Source of the DNA: Stenocarpella maydis
Lineage: Eukaryota > Ascomycota > Sordariomycetes > Diaporthales > Diaporthaceae
DNA length: 64,000 nt
Direction of reading: 5' to 3'
Assembly (NCBI GenBank): GCA_002270565.1
Contig: NQMI01000041.1
Coordinates: 186,001-250,000, forward strand
The notes under the pieces are model-generated. The model was not told the origin of the DNA. It ran no database searches and was given only the letters and a program-made list of their open reading frames with translations. Made by a program: the position numbers and the translations under genes. Positions 50,029-61,449 of the stretch are shown here, in pieces; within the stretch, counting starts at the first letter, position 1, and each line of letters starts with the position of its first letter.

Positions 50029-51018
50029 AAAGATGTGGTGATTTCTGGGACTGGTTCCGGAAGCACAGGTTCGAACTGCGGCATACTAGTAGACAGAAGT
50101 GCAATACATGTAAAATGACCCAATGCATCATCTTATATAACTTGGATCAGGTTACATGAGTGGTTTGGGAGAGTGGGGCCGTTACGCTATACGTGGACGT
50201 TTAGGCTGAGCCTCTCTGAAGGAGCGCTATAGCACCCGCAAGGCTCCATGGTCTAACAGGGATGTTTACTCGCATTGCTGCGCTCTGCTCTTTCAACGGG
50301 CGGTGAATACCGATGAATTATGGCCTCGAAGTGTAGTTTATGCACCTCCAGTGATCTCGGATTTCGGATCTGCCATGCTACTCTAGCAGTTCCTCTTGGC
50401 AATCCTGGTCTGGAGATAGACCAGCCTATTGCCTCTTGTACGGTAAAAGGATCTGAATCCCAGTCGGCTGTACGAGGCACACAGCAGATGACCCTGGGGT
50501 TTGCATCAGCTATTTCCGCAACCCGTGAATCCAGCCTCGCCGCAGCATACCTCGTATATCATCATGACGCAACTGAGGACAGCCCCATTGTCAAGACAAA
50601 TCCCTCGGGTGCCTCAGCTGTTTCGGACCGTATACACGACTCGCCATGGGGCTTTGAAGTACAACAGACAGATTTTAGGCCCACAGCTCTTATTTAAAGC
50701 AATCACAGCGGAGTGTCTGCGAACGGCATTGCCGTGTTGGCCATACCCCAGCTAGCGACTGAGAGCCATACAGAGACCGAGAGAGACAGAAGACTCGGAT
50801 ATAACCGAGGAAATATGGCACAGAAGGATGGGCCCGGGGACAAGGACAAGCTTCACGAAGCTCTTGTTTACCTAGGGGAAGGCAAGAATGAAAAATAACT
50901 TTCGCCGAAGGCGTTTAGAAATTCAACACCTGTCTGCTGGGGCCTTATATCAGACTTGAACTGATTGGACTAATGTAGATGATTTGATTTGTGCCTACGG
51001 AGTCTAATTCTAACAAGT
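50029..51018. other. Gene-free spacer
   Basis: No gene is supported. A 125-aa plus-strand frame (50320-50697) has no recognisable domain and no clear promoter. This stretch includes the promoter of the PAF-acetylhydrolase-like gene. Confidence 0.45.
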
Positions 51019-52040
51019 CTACAACCCACTGCTATGTTGCGAGCATGAACCAAAACATATCTGAAAAACTTGGAGACATAACTCGTCCCAACCATGCCCA
51101 CAGATGCCAAACCCAAGGGGTTCTGTGCGCTGCCACCAAGCTGCGCGCGCGCGGGTAGTGACCACTGACCACTGGCACCACAAGCCTCCCGATACTACTA
51201 GTCCGTCCAGTGCTCGGGGGCGGAGTCGTGGGTATCTGGACACGTGGGCCCGAGCCGGCAATCGTGGCGAGGAAGCAGCAGGCAATACCTATCAGGCATA
51301 TCGGTGCCGGCCCCTTGAGTCAGCGACTGGCAAGGGCCGTAGGCAGGGAAGCAATCTCCATGCGGTCAGCTGAATGCCCTTGCTTCTGACCTGGGAGCGG
51401 AGCCAGTCCTGGAATGGTCGTCTGTTGTTGAGGATAAACTTCGCCTCCCGGTTCCGCGCGAGCCAATTCCCGAAGAAGAAAATGGCGGGCCAGTCGAATG
51501 ATCCCTTCGTATCTCCATGGGATCTCTACCCAATCTCCCACATTGCATGGTGTCTGGGAGCCGCCATATCCTGCTGCTAATTCCTCATTCCAGGGAGGGA
51601 GGTCACCATTTTGCAGTGCATCCACTGCGTGGTAGGTCGGTCGAGTATGTTCAGTGCCACCCGGATAGCTGTCCTTGGGACGTTAGTAATGGCCCAATAT
51701 CCACAGGCTTGCCCAAATGTGTAAGTATACCTCGGGTTTTATCCCCGAGCGAGGCAGTCCCAGGCTTATAATGGCGGAGTTGCCTGCCTTGGGGCCCGTG
51801 GACAACCTCAAGTGCTGTCAATGCGCCTCTTCCCATCGGCTGCCAAAGCGAGAGTAGCTACCTGGTAGGTTAAAATTGCGAAAGGGTTCGTCGGCAATGG
51901 CCGGGAGGTGGTCTCTGATGATCTATCACACTGGCCAGGCTCAGGCTCCGTTGCTTGCCTCCCCGTACCGGCCCAGTCGCCCGTGACGAACAAGGACATC
52001 GAGTAGTGCTGATGTGGGATTTTGCAAAGCAAGCACAACA
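51019..52040 (-). pseudogene. Decayed gene of unknown family
   Basis: Protein-like segments appear in different minus-strand frames. One runs from 52038 (LFVTGDWAGTGRQATEPEPG), a second lies around 51836-51740 (ALEVVHGPQGRQLRHYKPG), and a third is 51673-51320 (SYPGGTEHTRPTYHAVDALQ, then GDWVEIPWRYEGIIRLA). Overlapping the end of the third, in the next frame, is SFDWPAIFFFGNWLARNREA and onward. Intron-like signals (a TACTAAC branch and AAG acceptor near 51690-51674) are present, but no single splice scheme joins the frames. This suggests an old gene broken by frameshifts. I do not recognise the family. A real gene with unusual splicing, or chance frames, are the alternatives. Confidence 0.35.
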
Positions 52041-52659
52041 GTCCGAGTAGGATATGATGTATAGGATCAAGCCTTTATTATTATAATTTTCACGCGGGAG
52101 GAATTCTTTGGCCGAAATACTCGATGTTGTACGTGTTTGGGGGGGGGGGGGTAGAGTGTCTTCCACTGGAAGGCACATGCACCACGAATCGTTGCTGCCA
52201 ATATGCCATGCACGTAGTATCTCAAGCATGCTCAGCCAAGTTCTTTGGAGGGCTAGAAACATGCTTGTTTTCACCGTCTTCCCTTGGATATGTTCACTGG
52301 ATGAGATCAACTACTGGCGAAAATGATGACATGATCCAATTGCATCATACCATATAGTATTTGGCTGCAGCTTATCCACAATGCGCGAATTTCAGAATTG
52401 TCCATTTACACTGTTCTTAAGCGCTGGCCTCTCTGAAGAATTCTCAATGACCAGAATATGTAGGACTCTGCTGCTCCATCTCCATCTGGAGGTGAGAGTC
52501 AGTCCCGTGTTACCATCATTGACCACAGGGAAGTGGTAATTACCACAAGCACCATTGTGTTTTCCTGCATATGCACAATGTGCTACCAAATATCCTCATG
52601 AAAAATGGGCCAAATCCACCAGTATGGAACACTATCCATTCCAGATCTCCCAGCAAGCC
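52041..52659. other. Gene-free spacer
   Basis: No gene is seen. A G run lies at 52139-52151. The right end is the 3' flank of the 2EXR-like gene. Confidence 0.5.
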
Positions 52660-53497
52660 TCACAGGACCCGTGCAAAGCCCGCCTCATTCGGTGTGTAAA
52701 TGTCGCCTTCGGCCACGATGCCCTTGGAGTGGTTGATGAAGAAAACCTGTCAGGGTTGGCAAGTTAGCTGCAGATCAGTATATCGCAGGACAGGATGCGC
52801 TACAGAAACGTACCTTGTCAGGGTAGACACCATCAATGTCACTGGCGGTTAAGACCCGGACTACCAGGGCCACCGCGTCCGCCTTGGAGTATCGCACCTT
52901 CTGCAGGACCCGGGTGTCGCCAAGACCACCAGCATCGAACCTAGGCCCATACCGCCTCTTCAGGGCGCCCTGCGCGTGGCCGATGACCATGCCAGGAGAC
53001 CAGTCGCTCTCGTTGTAGAAGCTGGGAGAGACATTGAACACAGCTGGGTCCACCCAGATGGTCTCGAGCTTGGTAAAGAGGCCCACGAACTGGTTGAAAC
53101 TGGGCCCTGGGATGGTCGCTCGGAACGATTGGCACCGTATCTCCCTGATGACAGGTAGGGCGAAGGCGGGGATCGTGCGCAGGACCTCGCCGAGGGAGGC
53201 GACCTCTAATCTTGGGTCCAGGGGGCTCCAGACGATGGTTGATGCCCAGTACGGGGACCGCGCCTCGTTGTAGACCTGGCGGCAGGCAAGGAGGAGCCGG
53301 CGATGGGGTGTAGGGCGGAGCTCGAACCTCTTGCTCCCCTGGGCGGGCTGGGCGACCGGACAGAGCCTGGAGCGTGATCCACGGAAGACCTCCTTGTAGA
53401 TCTGAAGACGTGTCTCGACTGGGAGTACTGTGAGCAGCCTCGGGACCGGAGGGTGGCGAGGCGCGTGGCGCCCTGTCTCCTTTGATTGGCTGGCCAT
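52660..53497 (-). CDS. 2EXR/F-box-like fungal protein of unknown function
   Basis: Predicted 256-aa soluble protein. Exons are 53497-52814 and 52746-52660, joined by a phase-0 GT..AG intron (GTACGT to GACAG). The ATG at 53497 gives a compact protein; the longer upstream open frame is low in conserved character and is treated as leader. An LPVETRLQIYKEVFRG motif at about 25-40, followed by LLLACRQVYNEA, is typical of the large family of fungal 2EXR or F-box-like proteins, where the first motif begins the fold and the second marks a conserved helix. The C-terminus ends KVFFINHSKGIVAEGDIY in exon 2. These proteins have no established biochemical role. The neighbours give no operon-like hint. Confidence 0.75.
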
Positions 53498-54758
53498 GAT
53501 TTCCCAAGGGTCTGTCCTGGACGAGTCGTACGTGGATGAGGAAACAAACACTGAAGTCGGTGTTTGATGGCTGACAGCAAAAGATAGTGAGCGCCGTTGG
53601 ACCAAGGACAGTGGATATGGAGAGGGCCGGCAAGGAGGAAGATCAAAGATTGGTTTTGGAAAAACAACTGACCTTTTAACAGCCACGCAATAATTAACTC
53701 CTCCCAGACAGAACAGTACAGGTCGAAGTGATTGTATCACAGCTTGGGAGAAGCACCTGCGTGTGATGTCACCCAAGGTAGACTTGTTAGGAGCAGTGTG
53801 ATGGGAATGGTTGGCGCTAGGAAACAAGAAAGAGGCAAGGAAGAAGACTGCTGATCTGCAGTCCTCAAAACAGTGGGCAGCACTGTCGATAGATCTGTGA
53901 CTGACCCAGTCACGGTGCCCAACAGGACTTCTCTTGCCTAGCGTGTTGGCTGCCTGCCGGCATAAAGACACAGATGCTCTGGTAAGAAAGAGATTTTCTC
54001 AATCAAAAGATCCGTAAGGTTGACACGAAGGACACAATCTTTATGTGCAACTGTTGAGCCCGAGAAGCAGAAGCCAAGGTTCCCCATCGTGTACACTTAC
54101 TTGAGCTGATGCCTGTCCATGCTGAATGGCACTTTTAGCATTTGCAGCTTCACAAGACTACTGCCAAGGACGTCAGGATCTTGTCATTGTGAAGTTATTC
54201 ACTGAAGCAAAGTGAAGAATGTCCCCAAGGCAAGGTTGTGGTCCGCGGCAGTTGACATTGGGCACAACCCCTTGAACGGATTTGGAGGTCTAATGAAACA
54301 GCCTTCCTCACTCTTATGTATTGCCCAATGGTTGGCCCAAATAACTTGTGTAACTATCCCTCGTCTCTTCCGACTCCTGGCGTCACCTGGGCAGCCATTC
54401 TCAAGTTTGTCATCAGACTAGCAACAACTTAACAGTTAAAGGAGTGCCACATGTGTCACGATATAAGCATGTAGGGAGTGCCACAGGTGTGGCGTCACAC
54501 TTTTGTGCGACAACATGCCCTGTGAGGAGTCTGAGTCGTCCCCAATCCTCCACTTCTTCGTTTCCCTATCCCACCACATCCCAGCTTCTGATCTACCCCT
54601 CCGCCGCCCAATTACCCCCGGTGCCACGGGGCTCGCGGAGTAAACACACTGTCCCCCAACAGCAAAGCAGACCACCAGCGGCAGGAGCAGAGCCTCCCTA
54701 TCCTCACTCCTGCCCCGGCCCGGGGCCCGGGAGGGGGGACAACCCACCAGGGGGCGCC
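53498..54758. other. Gene-free spacer
   Basis: This holds the promoter and leader of the 2EXR-like gene and the 3' flank of the SET gene. Long minus-strand frames upstream of 53497 are open but not recognised as protein. Confidence 0.5.
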
Positions 54759-55614
54759 TCACGGGACCCTGTGCGGCGGCGTCCGGCCCCGCCCCGGAAC
54801 ATGAGGGTACGGCACGACGCCGCACAGGCACGGCCTGCGCTCGCTAAAGTACTCGTCGCCGTAGTGGATGAAGAGCTGCTCGCCGGGGGAGATGTCCCGC
54901 CTGGCGGCGAACGCGATGGTGGTGCGGCGGCCGTACGTGACCGACACGACGTCCAGGTTGGGCTCGCAGTGGTGGTTGATGAAGCGGGTGATCTGTGTAG
55001 GGTNCTACACTCCCGTGCTCCCTCGCGTCAACCGTGACGATGCCCCCAAGGTCAAACGAATACGCGTTGCCGCCCCGGAGCGCGCCGGGCGCGCCGGACG
55101 GGTGCAGCCGGCCCAGGTACTCCCCGGCCACCCTGCCCCTCCGGACCCCGGCCCCGGAGAAGACGCCGTACGGCCTGTGCCCGGGGACGGCACCGCCGCC
55201 GTCCACCCTCTCGATGCGGAGGCCGGCCTCCCGGGCCACCGCCCCCACGCGGCGCCGGAACGACCTCGCGCAGCTGTCGCCGTGGCACCCCGTGCCTGTC
55301 CTCCTGCAGATGGTGCAGGGCACCCTGTCGTCCACCAGGGACGCCAGGACGGAGGCGCGGGTCATGGTCCGGCGCAGGGGGCGGCTGTTGCTGGTGGTGC
55401 TGGTGCGGCCGGGGGCACCCCCCTGCCAGTCGCTCCAGTCTGACGGGTCCAGGATGTAGTTGTCTATGCACCGTGGTCTCGAGCCGTCCGGGTAGGTTAC
55501 TTCTTGCATGCTGTCCGTGCCCGGGTCGTAGTATTGGAAGAGAGGGACGGCGCTGGGGACAGGAAGCCCGATCATGCTTTTCGCCCTCCTTCTTCGTTTG
55601 GTTGAGGGAGGCAT
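54759..55614 (-). CDS. SET-domain protein, interrupted by an N
   Basis: Probable lysine methyltransferase-like protein, about 279 aa if the model is right. Exon 1 is 55614-55009 and exon 2 is 54992-54759. The N-terminus is Arg/Lys-rich. A CTICRRTGTGCHG segment is followed by the SET start (GVFSGAGVRRGRVAGEYLG), then NAYSFDLGG and DAREHGS. After the break come ITRFINHHCEPN and RRDISPGEQLFIHYGDEYF, the classic S-adenosylmethionine/catalytic NHxCxPN and GDEYF motifs, and a post-SET-like CLCG. Between the halves lie only 16 bases (GTAG, the N at 55004, then ACCCTACACAG), too short for a normal intron. The real intron has probably been collapsed, or bases lost, at the N. A (CA)20 tract sits 6 bases before the ATG in the sense direction. 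The target residue is unknown. Confidence 0.75.
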
Positions 55615-55615
55615 G

Positions 55616-55661
<46 letters not shown>

Positions 55662-56317
55662 ATGCTCGGTCCATAACCCCCGTGGAATCTGATATGGAGG
55701 CATGATGCAAAATATAAGCGATTTCCAAACTTGATAGACTACAAGTTAGGCTGAGTTGTTGGCTTTGATCAGGCGCAAGGGTAAATTCTCGACGAGTCTT
55801 TTAGACCATGTAAAATAGGAGGGGGGGGGGTTGCAAGAAACATGCCGGTGGATGACTTTTTCACATTGTTCAACGATTGAATTGACAGAAAGTCTGCATT
55901 GTTATGAGTGATAGATTCAGTCTTGATATATGAAACCGCATGCATGATGCCTTCTGGGACAAAGGGTGTGGTCTTGCTGCCTTGAGGCGCTCGGGAGTAA
56001 CAAGGCCTATATGTTATCTGGGAGCTCACTTGTACATGGGGCGAGGTGTTGCCTGTGGTTGGGAAAGGGGGGACAAAACAACATCAAATTGATATCTATT
56101 TCCACTGCCTGGCCAGAATTTCAACACATCCACCAATATTACTGATGCCCAGACCATGTGAAAACCTCGCAGCCAGGCCAATGAAACTGCAAACCCGGCT
56201 CTCCCAGCAACGTGAATGAGATGAAAGCCCAAGAATCCCCTTCCCCCCCCATCCTCCCACAAAAGAAAGTCAAGCCCATGGAACACACTGGTGACCACCG
56301 GCGGCCACACCGGCGGC
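55615..56317. other. SET gene promoter and 3' flank of membrane-protein gene
   Basis: No gene is seen. The stretch begins with the (TG)n tract and includes a G run at 55821-55830. Confidence 0.55.
55621..55660. repeat. (TG)20 microsatellite in the leader of the SET gene
   Basis: Uninterrupted TG dinucleotides, reading as (CA)n immediately upstream of the minus-strand ATG at 55614. Confidence 0.95.
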
Positions 56318-56905
56318 CTAGAACCTCCTCCGCCTCCTCCGGCGGTCGGACCCGCCCCCAAAGGCCATGTTGACCATCTCCATGATGATGAGCTGCACGA
56401 CATAGTCCTTGATCATGGCCCAGGCCTGCTCCTTGCGGTACCAGGGCAGGGCGTTCCACCCGAGGACCCAAACGGCCGACACGAGGGCGACGACGACGCA
56501 GCGCGTGGCGAAGACGCTGGCGGCCCCGGAGGCGACGGCGCAGAGGAGCGCGGCCTCGGCGGCGGCGAGGGCCCAGTAGTAGGCCGGCTGCCAGAGGCCC
56601 AGGACCACGACCGTGGTGCCGGCGGCGCCGCGGGCGGCAGCGCCCTGGCCCGGGCCCGGGATGGTGACTGTCAGCGGGAGCGGGTCGCGCTGCGAGGCGA
56701 TGTACCAGTGCAGGACGGCGGCGCCGCTGAGCAGCACGGGCGAGAGGACGCGGTCGGCCAGGCAGGGCCCGTCCAGGTACGTGACCCAGTCGGACTGGGT
56801 GAGCCACGAGACGGGGGCGAAGCGGCCCGAGGCGGCCGAGAAGAAGAAGATGGCCAGGGCCACCGAGGCGGCGCGGCGGAGCACGAGGTCTGTCGGCCCC
56901 GGCAT
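56318..56905 (-). CDS. Small integral membrane protein, unknown function
   Basis: Predicted 195-aa membrane protein in one exon, starting at the ATG at 56905 (MPGPTDLVLRRAASVALAIF). The frame is open upstream to another ATG at 57013, which would add 36 polar residues; the shorter form places the first helix near the N-terminus and is preferred. Hydrophobic segments lie at about 7-28, 52-70, 96-117 and 120-150, separated by Pro/Gly-rich loops. The C-terminus has an amphipathic MIKDYVVQLIIMEMVNMAF helix followed by a Gly-Gly-Gly and a terminal run of arginines. No family is recognised. Strong G/C codon bias and a clean frame support coding. It lies between the SET gene and SPB1, all on the minus strand. 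Confidence 0.65.
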   Translation of the reverse strand: MPGPTDLVLRRAASVALAIFFFSAASGRFAPVSWLTQSDWVTYLDGPCLADRVLSPVLLSGAAVLHWYIASQRDPLPLTVTIPGPGQGAAARGAAGTTVVVLGLWQPAYYWALAAAEAALLCAVASGAASVFATRCVVVALVSAVWVLGWNALPWYRKEQAWAMIKDYVVQLIIMEMVNMAFGGGSDRRRRRRRF

Positions 56906-57818
56906 GGTGGTGGTGGTCTTTGGTCTCGTCCTGGCTGAGATGTTGGCGGAGGGGCGACGGGTGCCGGTGTTTGGGTGGTCGAGATGCCTATTCACCTGGC
57001 CGGATGTCGACAAGGCAAGTCAGGTCTCTGGCGTCTGATCTGGGTTCGTGCGATGCCCCACCCCTTCTTGGCTTTACGGGCTAGTTTGAGTGGCCAGGAT
57101 AGTCGGACAAGTGTGGTGGAGTGGCGATGATGCGTTGCGTCGATGTAGTGTCGTCGTCATGCTCTGTTTTCCTTCTCCTCATTTCCTCCCTGAGAAACGA
57201 CAAGCCAAACAGGCGTCGGTCGCTGGGTGTTGTGTTCAAAGGCCACCTCAGCCCTTTGTGTCACACGCCAGACAGAAACGGTCCCGCAAGAAGCTTCCAG
57301 AAGGCACCGCGTCAGTCATGTCTTCTCTCTCTGGCTTCCAACAAACTCACCTAGGGTATTGTTTCGCAGCGCGCTAATGACATTCAATCAGCCCACAGGG
57401 CAAGACCGACATTCCATCCAGTCCTCGGTGGGACGCCAGCCTCAGTGCGACCTTGTGTGCCACTTTATTGGTATGCCCTGTGAATGGAGCCTGGGCGTCT
57501 GAGACCCCCCGTCTTGTTGCAGGGGTCCGGTCCCTTGCAGCGCCAGCAGTGTGACGCTGTCTTCGCACCAGACAAGCTCATGAGGTGTGACGGTCCAGGA
57601 CACTTTACATAGCTCCGAGAGCAGAGACACTACGGAGTGGTGTAATTCGGGTTCCAGCGGTGCACCACAACAAATGCATCTTGTCTTGATACTCTCACGA
57701 GAACTCGTGGCCATAACGCCATGGCTTCGTTCAGGACAGACAGACAGACAGTCTATCCCTATAGCTATCTACCCATATGCAATACCGCCGCAGCATATCT
57801 TTACCATCACCATGCCCG
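56906..57818. other. Gene-free spacer
   Basis: This holds the promoter of the small membrane-protein gene and the 3' flank of SPB1. No other gene is seen. Confidence 0.55.
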
Positions 57819-60540
57819 TTATTTCTTTGCCTTGGCCTTCCTCTTGAGCGCCCGCACCTCCTTCTTCATCCTCGAGTCAACCATCTTGTACCTGCCCTTG
57901 ACGCCCTTTGGCCGCCCCTTGCCCTTGTTCTGGCCCCTGGCCACCACCACCTTGACCGGCGGTCGCCGCACCTTCTTGTTGGCCTTGGAGATGAGCCTGG
58001 AGATGCTGTCGGCCTTCTCCTTCTCCGTCATGCCCTCCGACGCCGCCAGCACGTCGCTCTTCTTCTTGAGCTTCTCCAGCCGGTCCGCCGCCCTGAGCTT
58101 CTTGCGCGCCTTGGCCTCGCGCACCTTCTTGATCGGCCGCGCGTTGTACGCACGGAGCTTCTCCTTGATGGCCGCCGCCGCCGCCTTGGTGATGGGCTTG
58201 TGCGGCCGGTCGTGCCGCGACTCGTCCTCGGTGAACCAGTCGGGCAGCCCGTCCCGGTCCGCCCGGAACGCGTGCTTGTTGAACCCGTCGTCCGCCAGGT
58301 CGTGGCTCGATTTCTTGCCTGTCGCGAGCTCGTGTGCTAGCGTCATCGCCTCGGCCGTGATAATGTCGATTTCTGTAGGGTCAGGTCAGCCAGTGTCTAT
58401 CGCTACCGGTCCCAATCAATGGGAATATGTGACAGCTTACCTGGCCTGTTGTCGCGCTCGCGCCTTTCCCGCCTCTCCTCCTCCTCCCAGTCACTCTCAT
58501 CCTCCTCGCCCTGTTCACTCCTGTCTTGTTTTGTAGGTTTCACAACCTCAAACTCCTCGTCTTCGTCTTCATAGGCATCCACAGCCACAGGCTTCTTTGG
58601 TATTGATACGTCCGCGGGTGTTTCCTCATCCGAGGAGACTTCCATCTCCTCAACCTCGACCTGTCCGCGCTGTGCTTCCTCGGGCTCATCCAAAAGCCCC
58701 ATGTCCTTGAAAAGGTCCTGGTTGAAGAAGGCCCTGGCGCGTTTCGACAGCCCTGACCCATCTCCCGAGTCCTTCTCGAGGTCTGTCAGGAGCGGCTTGT
58801 TGCCAGCTGCGGAATCCTCCTCGGCATCCGTGTCGTCGTCGTCGCTGTCCTCGTCCAACTCGCTCTCCTCGTCGCTGGCCGCCTCCTCGTCTCCAGACAC
58901 GCCCTCCCATTCGTCGTCGTCGTGCTCTTTCTTTGACCGCTTGGCTCGGTACTTTGCGTCTGTTGCCGCTTTCCGCTCCTTGTAGGCGTCGTACATCCCG
59001 TCGAGCTCCCGCTCCAGCCTGTCCTCCTCCTCGTCGCTGTCCTCGTCCGAGTCTGCCGAGGTGCCCAGGCCGCTGTCCCGGTCCCTCCTGGTGTCTTGCT
59101 CGCTAAGCTTAACCATCTTGCCCCTGGAGATCCTGTCAAGGGCGCCGGCCTTGTCTACAGTCTTGAGCTGGAACATGGCGTCCTCGCCCGTCGGGCCCCG
59201 CTCCTCCATACCAATGTCCATGGGGGCGGTCATGTTCAGCTGCATGCGCACAATGTCTTTCTGCTTCTTCTCGTTCTCCTTGCGCCTCTCCTTCTTCTTC
59301 CTGGCACCCTCCTTATCCTTGAGCGCCTGCAGCTCCTCCTGGATCCTCATCTCCTCGTCCATGTCTTCGACCTCGGCGGTCTCCTCGGCGAGTTGGGGCT
59401 CCTGCTTGCTCTTCTTTGTGGGGAAGCCAAACTTCTCGCGGACCTTGAGCCGCCACTTCAGCAGTAGCTTAAACTCCTTCTTGCCGAGGACCTTGAGGTC
59501 CTCGCAGCACCGGCGGATGTCGTCTGTCGTCTCGGGAAGCTTGTTGAGCGCGGCCAAGGCCACGTCTCCGTTCCTGGACTGGTCAAAGTGCAGGCGGTTC
59601 TTGCTCCCCAGGATGGCGATGGGGTCGGTGGTCTGGATGAACTCGGAGGCGGGGACCTCCTTGAACTGTGTCCAGTCGCCCTCCTCGTAGCCCTCTCTCT
59701 TGCGCTTCTTGACCTCCGGGTTGTAGACCTTGGCCTCGTTGTTGGGGGTGGGTGCGGCAAGCTCCTCGAAGACGGCGCGGGGGTCGAGGAACTTGGGGTC
59801 GATGTGCCTGGGGGCCTTGAAGCCACGGCAGACGACGAAGATCTCGGCCGAGACGTTCCGGGAGGACGGGGGCTTGGTGGCCTCGACCTTTGTGAAGAGC
59901 TGGTTGAAGACCCAGAGCAGCGAGTTGTAGTCCTTGGAGCGGAAGACCTTGGTGACAAAGGTGCCGCCCTCGACGAGGAACTCGGTGGCCAGCTTCATGG
60001 ACTGCAGGACCAGCTCTGCCTGGTTGAACGAGTCCTGTACCCAGGCGGTACCGACGTTGGGGGCACCGTCGTGGAGGACCGTATCGGCCTTCCATGTCTT
60101 GAGGTGTTTCCGGATGGTGGCGCGGCACTGTTCTGTGGTGATGTCGCTCTGGAAGGTGATGACCTTGGGGATGGGCTTGATGGGGGAGAGATCGACACCG
60201 ACGATGAGGCTGTTGATGGGCATGACCTCTGCAGCGACCTGGCACCATGACTGTGTGGGACAAGTAGCAGTTAGCAAGCTGAGGATACACTGAGTGGCTA
60301 TTTGACCGTGGTGATACGACACCCCGGTATGATGTATGATGTATGTCTGTCAAGGGATAAACCTGAACGTACACCAGGGGCGGCGCAGAGATCCAGCAGG
60401 ACCTTGCTCTTCTCGAGGAAGCCATATTTCTTGTTGAGCTGGATGAGCTTGAAGGCGGCACGGGCACGGTATCCCTTCTCCTTTGCGAGCTTGTACCACT
60501 TGTCGAGACGACCCTTTCCGTGCTTCTTCTGGATCGCCAT
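57819..60540 (-). CDS. SPB1: SPB1, 25S rRNA 2'-O-methyltransferase
   Basis: Nucleolar AdoMet-dependent methyltransferase, 843 aa, close to the 841 aa of yeast Spb1. Exons are 60540-60373, 60250-58441 and 58372-57819. The protein begins [20 protein letters not shown], then an FtsJ/RrmJ fold with [15 protein letters not shown] formed across intron 1, [18 protein letters not shown] (catalytic Asp) and [10 protein letters not shown] (catalytic Lys). Middle: a lysine/glutamate coiled-coil-rich segment and a long acidic stretch. The C-terminal Spb1 domain starts at [11 protein letters not shown], restored by the second intron (GTAAGC to CTACAG), and ends in a basic tail ([15 protein letters not shown]). 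In yeast Spb1 methylates the A-loop of 25S rRNA during 60S assembly and is essential. It is divergent from the Cdt2-type gene, sharing a 0.9 kb promoter region. Confidence 0.96.
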
Positions 60541-61449
60541 GGGGGGCAGTCGAGCCGGTGAGGAGCGGAGCGGCTGCGCTGGTGGTAGATGTTGGACGTG
60601 GTTGTGGTTGTGGTTGTGGCTGTGGTGTCCGGGTCCAGAGGTGCACAGGACTGGGAATCGGGACTGGACTGGGGACCGGGTCGCGAGAGGAGACACGCCA
60701 AAAATGTCGATGGGTCGCAACCACAGCGAGATCGAGAACTTTTTTTTTTCTTGGGAGCAGATTGCTTATCTCTTATCGCTGGTGGGGGGAGGGTACCTTT
60801 TCTGCTCTCATCAGGGTTAAGTCAACCCTGCCCCACGTACCCACGCCTGCACCCAACCGAGCTCTTCCCTGCACCTGCAGTCGATGCAACCGAAAAGGGA
60901 CGTGCTGGCCCTCAGGCCTGCGGCTGATTGGACTGAAGGCTTAAAGTGCTACGCGGTATCAACGCCTCGAACGCGTGCAGGGGTTTGAGCTCAGACCCAA
61001 GACGCAGGGCAGTGAGCTCCACGACCTTTTTGGTGGCGTTCTTGCGCGTTGTTGGAAGCGAATTGGGATTGAATGCCGGAGCTGATGACATTGCCTTGTT
61101 CCTACCCAGCCTTCGTGCCCTCTGAATTGATCACTACGGCCTGCACGATTTAGACCTGCCTTTGAATCCCTCTTCGTTCCCCGCCTCACCTCACAATCAC
61201 CTTGTAAACACCACCATCGTCAACCACAACTTCGCTCCTCTCTGTCTTGAGACAAGCTTGATCATTTGCCCATGCTTCTGCATGTCGCATCTTCCTACTT
61301 CTGACCACCTTCCCGGATCGTCAGCCCCAACATTCAACGTCTGGAACCTCCCTCGCGTTGCAGGAGAGGAACCCCGTCAACACCATCACGACTGCAGATA
61401 AATTCCTCACAAAACCCCCCAAGGCCTGACTGGTCGAACCAAAAAGGCC
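60541..61449. other. Shared divergent promoter region
   Basis: Intergenic DNA between SPB1 (-) and the Cdt2-type gene (+). No gene is seen. GT-rich DNA lies just upstream of the SPB1 ATG, and pyrimidine-rich sequence precedes the plus-strand ATG at 61450. Confidence 0.55.

Noticed and set aside
54844..55728. Unspliced 294-aa reading of the SET gene
   Set aside because: Beyond the N it reads XPYTDHPLHQP instead of the SET core. The other frame carries the conserved NHxCxPN motif.
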